A DNA stretch of 64,000 nucleotides from Brevundimonas naejangsanensis (lineage in GTDB: Bacteria > Pseudomonadota > Alphaproteobacteria > Caulobacterales > Caulobacteraceae), in the NCBI RefSeq assembly GCF_003627995.1, contig NZ_CP032707.1, positions 1,540,501 through 1,604,500 on the forward strand, given 5' to 3'. Both the position numbers and the translations under genes were made by a program. The notes under the pieces are model-generated. The model was not told where the DNA came from and did not search any database. It saw only the letters and a list, made by a program, of their open reading frames with translations. Shown here piece after piece: positions 46,631 to 55,529 of the stretch; within the stretch, counting starts at the first letter, position 1, and each line of letters begins with the position of its first letter.

Positions 46631-47596
46631 ATGGGTTCACCGGCGGCGAAGTCAGCCTATCTGGGCTGGGTCGCCGCCGCGATCGCGGGCGAGAGGGGGG
46701 CCTCTCCGACCTTTGCGGCGGGCGAGCATGATCTGATCCTGGGCTACGCCACCGGCTATGACGCCGCGGACGTGGCGATCTTCGTGCGCTCCTTGCGCGC
46801 CGTCTATGGCGGCGCGGTGGTCCTGGTGACCGATCAGGCGCCGGCGCTGCTGGCCTTCCTGGCCGAGCACGGGGTGGAGTCGGTCCCGCCCGCGTCCGTC
46901 GGCGGCGCCTGGCGGCCGCATCCGGTGATGCAGCGGTTCGCCGCCTTCGACGCCCTGATGAGCGCGCGGCCCTGGGCGCGCAACGTCCTGCTGACCGACG
47001 TGCGCGACGTGGTGTTCCAGGCGCCGCCCTTCGACCCGGCGCCCCGGACGTCCGAGTTCTACGTCGAATACGACGGCGGCCTGAAGGGCCATGCCTTCAA
47101 CATGAAGTATTTGCGCGGCGTCGGCGGCGAGGACGTGGCGCGCGCCCTGGCCGACCGCCCTTGCGTCTGCGTCGGCACCGTCATGGGGCCGCGCGAGTGC
47201 ATGATCCGCTTCTGCCGCACCCTGCTGATGCTGGCGGCCATTCCCCGCTCGGAGATCGGCGGCGCCTTCGGGGCCGACCAGGCGGCCTGCAACATCGCCC
47301 TGCACCTGGGCCTGGTGGAGGGCGAGGTGAAGGCCAACTACGGCCGGATCGCCACCATCGGCCTGACGCCGGGCGAGGTCCTGTCGCTGGACGGGATGGG
47401 GCGGATCGTGAACCCCGACGGCGGCGTCAGCCCGATCGTGCACCAGTATGACCGCCACCCGGCCCTGATGGCCGCCATGCGCGCCCGCTGGGGCGGCGGT
47501 CTGGAGGTGCGCGAGCGGCGTCGCGCCAAGACCCTGTCCGAGCGCGGCCGCAAGTTGAAGGACTCCCTGGCGCGGCGCCTGCCGGAGCTGCGCTGA
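46631..47596 (+). CDS. glycosyltransferase-like protein coupled to carA
   Basis: The 321-residue soluble protein has a GT-A-like layout: beta strands and helices around ILGYATGYDAADVAIFVRSLRAVY, a LTDVRDVVFQ segment with the DxRD motif that resembles a metal-binding DxD, then YVEYDGGLKGHAFNMKYLRGV and ADQAACNIAL. The C-terminus is basic (RRRAKTLSERGRKLKDSLARRL). I assign glycosyltransferase fold only. Donor and acceptor are unknown. The ATG lies one base after the carA stop with GGAG inside carA, so translation is probably coupled. Confidence 0.65.
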   Translation: MGSPAAKSAYLGWVAAAIAGERGASPTFAAGEHDLILGYATGYDAADVAIFVRSLRAVYGGAVVLVTDQAPALLAFLAEHGVESVPPASVGGAWRPHPVMQRFAAFDALMSARPWARNVLLTDVRDVVFQAPPFDPAPRTSEFYVEYDGGLKGHAFNMKYLRGVGGEDVARALADRPCVCVGTVMGPRECMIRFCRTLLMLAAIPRSEIGGAFGADQAACNIALHLGLVEGEVKANYGRIATIGLTPGEVLSLDGMGRIVNPDGGVSPIVHQYDRHPALMAAMRARWGGGLEVRERRRAKTLSERGRKLKDSLARRLPELR

Positions 47597-47600
47597 GCCG

Positions 47601-48791
47601 TCAGCTCTCGGGATCGGACGGCGTCGGCGTGAAGCGCGGCGGACGCGGCTGGACCGGGGCGACCTGGGTCTCGAAGGCGCGGCCGGCGCGGGCCTGGGCC
47701 TCGCCCGCCTGGAACAGGGCGGTCATGTGGGCCTGGGTGAAGTCCAGGGTGTTCGCCGGCGTCTCGTCGGGAATGGCGGCGACCGACAGGGTCACGCCGT
47801 AGCGGCGGGCGAACTGGGTGACGGCGATCAGATCCGAGCGCTGCAAGGCCTTCACCATGGTGTCGAAGCTGCGGGCGGCGATGCCGACGGCCGAGATGCG
47901 GGCGACCTCGAAGCGGGGCTCCGACTTGCCGTTGACGACGATCCAGATGCGGGCGTCGTCCAGGGGGCGGCTGATCGGCCCGCTGCCGAGGAACAGGGCC
48001 TGGGGCACGACCAGGAAGCTGGAGACCGTACTGCCGTCGACGTGCAGCTCCTGGACGCGCCGCCCCTGATGGGCGACGTCCAGCAGGACGGGCGGGAAGG
48101 CGCCGGGGATGCTGGCCGAGGCGATCAGCACATTGACGAACAGCAGGCGCGAGGCCGGGTCGGTGCGCTGGGCGATGGCGCCCATGTCCCAGACGACCTG
48201 GGTCTGGGCGTCCAGGCTGGTGGTCGAGACATAGAGGCGCCGTCCCTTGCGATGCTCGGCGGCGATGGCGTCCAGCAGTTCGGGGGTGACGTTGTCGACC
48301 ACCAGATTGGTCAGGGGCTCGGGCTTGAACACGCCCGGAAAGATCAGGGCGAACAGGCCGCGCGAGCGCAACAGCCGGTCGGTCTGGCCGCTGGTGTAGG
48401 CGTGTCGCAGGTCCGGGTCGAACGCCGGGCCGGCGAAGACGAAGGGGGCGATCAGGGCGCCGGTCGAGACCCCCGTCACCACCTCGAAATCGGGCCGGTC
48501 GCCGGCCTGGCTCCAGCCGACCATGACGCCCGCCCCATAGGCGCCGTTAGCCCCGCCGCCGGACAGGGCCAGGATGTCGAAGGTCCCGTCGGTGGTCGCC
48601 TGGCTGGCGTCGAGCGTCTCGCGCACGAAGCGGTCGCGGGCCTCCTGCGACAGGAAGTCGTAGCGCCACGGCGGACTGGCGGCGGCCAGGTCGGCCGCCT
48701 GGAAGGCCGGGCGCGGCATGGTCTGGCAGGCGCCCAGGGCCAGGGCGGCCGTCGGCAGCAGGATCAGGGCCAGAAGGCGAAGAAGGCGCAT
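47601..48791 (-). CDS. patatin-like phospholipase lipoprotein
   Basis: The 396-residue protein starts with a lipoprotein signal (MRLLRLLALILLPTAALALGAC, lipobox Cys22) and carries the patatin catalytic elements: oxyanion hole SGGGANGAYGAG, nucleophile Ser in GVSTGAL and an Asp in HVDGSTVSS, where DGS replaces the usual DGG/DGA. It is likely membrane-anchored in the periplasm and acts as lipid acyl hydrolase. The open frame extends 75 codons upstream, but the lipoprotein signal fixes the start. Confidence 0.88.
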   Translation of the reverse strand: MRLLRLLALILLPTAALALGACQTMPRPAFQAADLAAASPPWRYDFLSQEARDRFVRETLDASQATTDGTFDILALSGGGANGAYGAGVMVGWSQAGDRPDFEVVTGVSTGALIAPFVFAGPAFDPDLRHAYTSGQTDRLLRSRGLFALIFPGVFKPEPLTNLVVDNVTPELLDAIAAEHRKGRRLYVSTTSLDAQTQVVWDMGAIAQRTDPASRLLFVNVLIASASIPGAFPPVLLDVAHQGRRVQELHVDGSTVSSFLVVPQALFLGSGPISRPLDDARIWIVVNGKSEPRFEVARISAVGIAARSFDTMVKALQRSDLIAVTQFARRYGVTLSVAAIPDETPANTLDFTQAHMTALFQAGEAQARAGRAFETQVAPVQPRPPRFTPTPSDPES

Positions 48792-48933
48792 CGTCGCGAG
48801 GACTCCGGCAAGGCTGGGGGACTTAAAGCCCAGTGCGAGCCAGCCGGAAAGAGGAGGCTGTTGGCGTGGCGAAGCCCGACGTTCTAAGGTAGGGGACCCT
48901 CCCCCTGACTGAGGGGGAGTGCAGGGGTCTATT

Positions 48934-50814
48934 TTGCGGTTCGACGAGCGGTTCATCGAGGAGCTGAAGGCGCGCCTTCGGCCGTCCGACATCATCGGGC
49001 GGACGGTGAAGCTCAAGCGTCAGGGACGCGAATACGTCGGCCTGAGCCCCTTCTCGAAGGAGAAGTCGCCGAGCTTCTTCGTCAACGATGACAAGGGCTT
49101 CTTCCACGATTTCTCGTCCGGCAAGCACGGCGACGTCATCAGCTTCCTGCAGGAGACGGAGCGGCTGAGCTTTGTCGAGGCGGTCAGCCGCCTGGCCGCC
49201 GAGGCTGGGATGCAACTGCCCGCCGAGGACCCCCAGGCCGCCGAGCGCGAGCAGAAGCGCCAGGGTCTGGCCGACTGGATGGACCTGGCCCAGAAGTGGT
49301 TCGCGGCCAATCTGCGCCGCAACGTCGGCAAGGCGGCGCGCGAATACCTGGAAAAGCGCGGCCTGCCCGAGGACCAGTGGGAGCGCTTCGGCCTGGGCTA
49401 TGCGCCCAACGACCGCGAGGGACTGAAGGCCGCCTTGATCCAGCGCGGGGCGCGGCCGGGCGATCTGGTCGAGGCGGGGCTGCTGATCGCGCCGGAAGGC
49501 GGGGGCCAGCCCTATGACCGCTTCCGCGACCGGCTGATGTTCCCGATCCTGGACGCGCGCGGGCGCATCGTCAGCTTCGGCGGCCGGGCCATGAACCCCG
49601 ACGACCGGGCCAAATATCTGAACGGGCCGGAGACCTCGCTGTTTCACAAGGGGGCGACCCTCTACGGCCTGCCCGAGGCGCGGCGCATCCTGGGCGTAGA
49701 GAAACGGGGCGAGCAGGGGATTGTAGTTGTTGAGGGCTACATGGATGTGATTGCTTGCCAGAGAGCCGGGATCGCAGCAGTAGCGCCTATGGGGACAGCG
49801 CTTACCGAAGAGCAAATGGGGCTTTTGTGGCGCACTAGTGCGGAGCCCACTCTTTGTTTCGATGGTGATGGAGCCGGGCAGCGAGCGGCGGCTAGAACTG
49901 TTGAAAGAGCGCTCCCGCTATTGAAGCCAGAGCGTAGCTTCCAATTTGTGACGTTGTCGGGTGGACTCGACCCTGACGATATGCTGCGAGAAAAAGGCGC
50001 TGCGGCTTTACGTGAAGCTATGCAGCAAACCGTTCCTTTCTCGAAGAAATTATTTGAAAAAGAGTGCTTCGATGTTGGGGCATTGGATACACCTGAAAAG
50101 GAAGCATCTTTATTAGTTCGACTCAGGAAGGCTGCTGCGACCATCGCGGATCCTGATCTTTCAAAAACCTATAAAGATTATCTCGTTGGCGCATTTTACC
50201 AGCTAGTCAGGCCTACCGAGCAGGAAAAAAAGCAAGCCCATCGCGTCATTTATAGAGACCGTAAGGCTCGCCAAGCGCAGGCGATCATGGATGTGACGCC
50301 GGAGGCAAGGCTAGCTGCGAAAAGTCTTTCACAAGCGCCTAAGCCTATAATGTCTGCGGTGATTGAAGGATTGATTTCTTATCCTTCTATTATCTCCGAA
50401 CGCGCGGAGGTTTTGGGTACGCAGAGCTTTGGTGATCCTGATCTTGATCGTTTGTTAGGTGATTTGGTTCGGATCACTTATGATGTGTCGTCCATGAGTG
50501 ATGGGCTTCTGCGTTCTCGACTGCGTGCTCTCGGTCATGATGGCATTTTGAAGCGAGTTGATCGGACTGCAAGCATTGCGCATGCGCCGTTTCTAGAGAC
50601 GGGTATCTCCTTGGAGGAGGCGGAGAAATCGCTCAGGCGAGCAATTGATGCGTTGCTGCAAGCGTTGGCGTTGAATCGGGCGTTGACGGAGCTGAAACGT
50701 GATGCCGATTTCGATTTGGTGACTTTTGGGGGACTCAAGGGGCAGCGCGATGCTCTGGAGAGGTACATTTCCAGCGGAGAGATATGGACGGATTCGGAGA
50801 TGACCGTTCATTGA
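48934..50814 (+). CDS. dnaG: DNA primase, chimeric
   Basis: DnaG makes RNA primers for replication. The start is taken at TTG 48934 (RFDERFIEELKARLRPSDIIG follows) after AGGGG. A GTG at 48919 is also in frame. The 626-residue protein has the N-terminal domain (about 1-100), in which GLSPFSKEKSPSFFVNDDKGFFHDFSSGKHGD lacks all cysteines of the CHC2 zinc finger, then the catalytic core with TOPRIM motif VVVEGYMDVIA (about 262-272) and FDGDGAGQRAA, and a C-terminal helicase-binding domain. G+C and codon use change sharply near 49720: the first part is typical, while the rest is AT-richer with TTA, AGA, AGG and ATT codons. This indicates recombination with foreign DNA. Confidence 0.96.
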   Translation: MRFDERFIEELKARLRPSDIIGRTVKLKRQGREYVGLSPFSKEKSPSFFVNDDKGFFHDFSSGKHGDVISFLQETERLSFVEAVSRLAAEAGMQLPAEDPQAAEREQKRQGLADWMDLAQKWFAANLRRNVGKAAREYLEKRGLPEDQWERFGLGYAPNDREGLKAALIQRGARPGDLVEAGLLIAPEGGGQPYDRFRDRLMFPILDARGRIVSFGGRAMNPDDRAKYLNGPETSLFHKGATLYGLPEARRILGVEKRGEQGIVVVEGYMDVIACQRAGIAAVAPMGTALTEEQMGLLWRTSAEPTLCFDGDGAGQRAAARTVERALPLLKPERSFQFVTLSGGLDPDDMLREKGAAALREAMQQTVPFSKKLFEKECFDVGALDTPEKEASLLVRLRKAAATIADPDLSKTYKDYLVGAFYQLVRPTEQEKKQAHRVIYRDRKARQAQAIMDVTPEARLAAKSLSQAPKPIMSAVIEGLISYPSIISERAEVLGTQSFGDPDLDRLLGDLVRITYDVSSMSDGLLRSRLRALGHDGILKRVDRTASIAHAPFLETGISLEEAEKSLRRAIDALLQALALNRALTELKRDADFDLVTFGGLKGQRDALERYISSGEIWTDSEMTVH

Positions 50815-51147
50815 GGGAGCCGGACCCTTGACTCTGCCGCCCTGCGCCGCCATCTGGCCCAATCGGGTCATGATGCCTTGATGCACGAGGTCGAGAAGGC
50901 GGCGGCGAAGTCCGGCGCGCCATTCCTGGCTGCAGACAAGCCCCTCGGCGAGGCGAGGATCCGGTGGTCGCAAGCGTTCGACGCTCTGACCCGCGCAGCG
51001 GCGTTGGACGAGGCGCTGGCGTCGGCGAAGTCGGAGGCTCATCGGGCCTTCGATAACTCGGCTTTCGCTTTGGTGAAGGCCGAGCGCGATGCCCTGCGGC
51101 GAGCCATCAAGACCGGAACGATTTGGGAAGATGCAGCGACTTCGTAA
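50815..51147 (+). pseudogene. relic of the native dnaG 3' end
   Basis: Directly after the dnaG stop, in the same frame and back at high G+C, about 107 codons read DSAALRRHLAQSGHDALMHE... to RDALRRAIKTGTIWED. They align without gaps to the C-terminal domain of the dnaG gene just upstream (GLLRSRLRALGHDGILK... to RDALERYISSGEIWTD) with roughly one third identity. There is no start codon with a ribosome binding site. It is best explained as the left-over C-terminal coding sequence of the original dnaG after its 3' half was replaced. Confidence 0.85.
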
Positions 51148-51220
51148 CCAAGGAAGTCGTCAGGCGTTGTATTTTAGCCGCAGGGGTTTGATCGCCCCCT
51201 GGACGGCCGTGGAGAAATGA

Positions 51221-53143
<1,923 letters not shown>

Positions 53144-53160
53144 TAGCGAACCGATGAGAC

Positions 53161-53195
53161 GGGGGCGGCACCGGGGACGGCGCCGCCTCCTTTTT
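53161..53195 (+). terminator. Rho-independent terminator after rpoD
   Basis: A GGCGGC/GCCGCC stem with an inner loop (ACCGGGGACG) is followed by CTCCTTTTT. It ends just before the next ATG. Confidence 0.7.
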
Positions 53196-53196
53196 C

Positions 53197-53838
53197 ATGA
53201 CCCCCGCCATGCCCCCCTATCGCCTCGTCATCTTCGACTTCGACGGCACCCTGGCCGATTCCCTGCCGTGGTTCCGGTCCGTCTTCAGTGACATGGCCGA
53301 CCGCTTTGGCTTCGCCCGGCTGACGCCCGACGAGATGGAGGCGCTGCGCGGCCTATCGGCGCGTGAGATCATCGCACGGATGAAGGTGCCCGCCTGGCGC
53401 CTGCCTCGCATCGTCAGCCATATGCGGCGCGAGAAGCTGGCGGCCGCCGCCTCGACGCCGCTGTTCGCCGGCGCCGCCGCCTGCCTGGCCGACCTGCGGG
53501 CAGCCGGGGTGGAGACGGCCATCGTCAGTTCCGACAGCGACGAATCGGTGCGCGCCGTACTCGGCGAGGCGGCGGCGAGCATCGATCATTTCGACTGCGG
53601 CGCGTCGCTGTTCGGCAAGGCGGCCAAGTTCAGGGCCCTGTTGAAGCGGACCGGCGTGGCGGCGTCGGACGCGCTGTGCGTCGGCGACGAGATCCGCGAC
53701 ATCGAGGCGGCGCGCGACGCCGGGACGGCTGCGGGGGCGGTGGCCTGGGGCTATACCCTGCCGGAGGCCCTCGCCGCGCGCGCGCCGGATCATATGTTCG
53801 CCGACGTCGAGGCGATGCGGCGCATGCTGCTGCCCTAA
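53197..53838 (+). CDS. HAD family hydrolase, phosphoglycolate phosphatase-like
   Basis: The 213-residue protein has motif I FDFDGTLADS, a small helical cap with LSAREIIARM, motif II AIVSSDSDE, Lys in FGKAAKFRALLK and motif IV CVGDEIRDIEAARDAG. It is close to Gph-like phosphatases. The substrate is not certain. A second Met (53209) is an alternative start. The gene lies just after the rpoD terminator and lacks a clear ribosome binding site. Confidence 0.88.
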   Translation: MTPAMPPYRLVIFDFDGTLADSLPWFRSVFSDMADRFGFARLTPDEMEALRGLSAREIIARMKVPAWRLPRIVSHMRREKLAAAASTPLFAGAAACLADLRAAGVETAIVSSDSDESVRAVLGEAAASIDHFDCGASLFGKAAKFRALLKRTGVAASDALCVGDEIRDIEAARDAGTAAGAVAWGYTLPEALAARAPDHMFADVEAMRRMLLP

Positions 53839-53842
53839 GGCG

Positions 53843-54193
53843 TCAGCGCTCCTCGAACACCGTCTCGAAGCCGCCCCACATCATGCGCTTGCCGTCGAAG
53901 GGCATGTCCATGTCGGCGAAGGCGGGGTCCTTCTCCATCTTGGCCCAGGCGTCGTCGGCGGTCTTCTTGTCGGGCCAGACCAGCCAGGAGAAGACCACGA
54001 CCTCGCCGTCTTCCAGCTTCACCGCCATGGGGAAGCTGGTCAGCTTGCCGTCCGGCACGTCCGTGCCCCAGTTCTCGACATGGGCCAGGGCGCCGTAGCC
54101 CTTGAACAGGGGCCAGGCGACGCGGGCGGATTCGATGTAGCGGTCCTTGTTCTCGGTCTTAACCGGGGTCAGGAAGCCAGTGATGTAGCTCAT
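53843..54193 (-). CDS. DUF1428 family protein (YbaA-like)
   Basis: The 116-residue protein matches DUF1428: MSYITGFLTPV at the N-terminus, WPLFKGYGALAHVENWGTDVPDGKLTSFPMAVKLEDGEVVVFSWLVWPDK in the middle and PFDGKRMMWGGFETV at the end. It forms a dimeric alpha+beta (ferredoxin-like) barrel fold in known members. Function unknown. Confidence 0.92.
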   Translation of the reverse strand: MSYITGFLTPVKTENKDRYIESARVAWPLFKGYGALAHVENWGTDVPDGKLTSFPMAVKLEDGEVVVFSWLVWPDKKTADDAWAKMEKDPAFADMDMPFDGKRMMWGGFETVFEER

Positions 54194-54268
54194 CGTCGTC
54201 GTCTCTCTTTCAGGCTTACGTCGGTCGGCAAGGTGGCGGGAACGGGCGGCGATGTCACGCGCCGCGGC

Positions 54269-55015
54269 CTAGAGGCGGAACGGCCGCTTGGGGTCGGGCG
54301 GTTCGCCGCCGCGCGGGCGCACCACGCCCTCGGGGTCGTGGGGGGCGTGGCGGTCGATGTCGCCGGAATCCAGCGGGCCGCGGCCGGCGGCCTCCTCGGC
54401 GCGGGTCACATGGTCGACCGCCGGATCGACGCCGTAGGAGCCGGTGCGCGCCGGGGAGGCGGCGTCGCCGACGTCGACCGGTCCCCGGAAGCGGCCGATC
54501 AGTTCGCCCTTGAACAGGGTGGCGGCCTTCAGCACGTGCAGAACCTCGGCCAGGGGCGTGTCCACCGGCAGGTGCAGCCGCCGGTCCAGGCCGAACAGCT
54601 GGAAGTGGTAGCGGTGGGTTTCGCCGGGGGGCGGGGCCATGCCCAGCCAGGCGTGCTCGCCCCGGCTGTTGCGGCCCTGGATCATGCCGGGCGTGGCGGC
54701 GGGGTGGAAGCCGGCCTCGATGTCGCCGGGCAGGGCGGTCGTCGATCCGGGGATGTTCCACAGCAGCCAGTGCAGGGCCGGCTCCTCGCGCGGGGCGTCG
54801 GGATCCTCGACCACCAGGGCGTAGCTGGCGGCGCCGAGGGGGCCGCTCCAGCTCAGAGGCGGCGAGGAGGCGTCTTCCGCCTGGCTGTGCACGGCCGACA
54901 GCCAGCCGTCAGCATCGACCGAGGGCGAGGCCAGGATCAGGTCGCCGCCCTGATAGGGATGGACCTGCATGAAGATGGTCGACCGGCCCGAGGGGCCGGG
55001 ACGGGACTGGGCCAT
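54269..55015 (-). CDS. YbhB/YbcL family Raf kinase inhibitor-like protein (PEBP fold)
   Basis: The 248-residue protein starts at an ATG after AGGAGGACGCTC. It has the PEBP signature: SPPLSWSG, DPDAPREEPALHWLLWNIP and PPPGETHRYHFQLFGLD, which form the anion-binding pocket. A ~75-residue Gly/Pro/Asp-rich C-terminal extension with no known domain follows the core. There is no signal peptide. The ligand is unknown. Confidence 0.88.
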   Translation of the reverse strand: MAQSRPGPSGRSTIFMQVHPYQGGDLILASPSVDADGWLSAVHSQAEDASSPPLSWSGPLGAASYALVVEDPDAPREEPALHWLLWNIPGSTTALPGDIEAGFHPAATPGMIQGRNSRGEHAWLGMAPPPGETHRYHFQLFGLDRRLHLPVDTPLAEVLHVLKAATLFKGELIGRFRGPVDVGDAASPARTGSYGVDPAVDHVTRAEEAAGRGPLDSGDIDRHAPHDPEGVVRPRGGEPPDPKRPFRL

Positions 55016-55090
55016 GAGCGTCCTCCTGCGCGCGACGTGCGGGGACAACGCGCGGCGCGGCCGATCGTTCGCGGTGGCGCTCCGGGGGCG

Positions 55091-55303
55091 TCAAACCAGG
55101 ATGTCGAGCAGGGTCCCCGCCATATCGTCCGCCGTGCGGGCCACGGCGGCGTTGGCCGAGAAGTCGCTCTTGGCGCGGATCTGTTCGACCGCCTCGATGG
55201 CGTAGTTCTCCATCTCGCCCGAGGCGACGCGGCGGGCGCTGCTTTCCAGTCGGGCCGAGGCGGCCTGCATGCCGGCGGCGGCGGTGCTGAGCGGCGGGAT
55301 CAT
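55091..55303 (-). CDS. miniature flagellar basal-body rod-like protein
   Basis: The 70-residue protein joins an N-terminal rod-type helix (MIPPLSTAAAGMQAASARLESSARRVA) directly to a C-terminal rod-type helix (AVEQIRAKSDFSANAAVARTADDMAGTLLDIL). Full axial proteins such as FlgB/FlgC/FlgG have these two helices around a beta domain, which is missing here. It may be a minimal rod-like protein, a decayed rod gene, or unrelated to flagella. GAGGA precedes the ATG. No other flagellar gene is nearby. Confidence 0.65.
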   Translation of the reverse strand: MIPPLSTAAAGMQAASARLESSARRVASGEMENYAIEAVEQIRAKSDFSANAAVARTADDMAGTLLDILV

Positions 55304-55529
55304 GGGCGGTCCTCGGCTGTCGCAGGTTGGAGCCCGACCATGATGCGGGCCGCGTGGTCAACGCCCGATCAACGGACGTGGTGAACGCCGGTAGATTTTA
55401 TGCGATTCGGCCCCACCCCGGCCCTTATTCGTGTATAGGGAGCGCCTTCCCCGACGCCCGGCAGGCCGCGACGCCTCGCCGGGCGCGGCCGTTTAGACGG
55501 TCGCCTCGCATCTGAACTTCAGGCCCTTC

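Noticed and set aside
47601-49016. 471-residue version of the patatin protein
   Set aside because: The extension overlaps the dnaG start on the other strand. The lipoprotein signal peptide at 48791 is the natural N-terminus.
50878-51147. Independent 89-residue gene after dnaG
   Set aside because: It has no ribosome binding site, its homology to DnaG begins upstream of its start codon, and it is in frame with dnaG. It is better treated as a gene relic.
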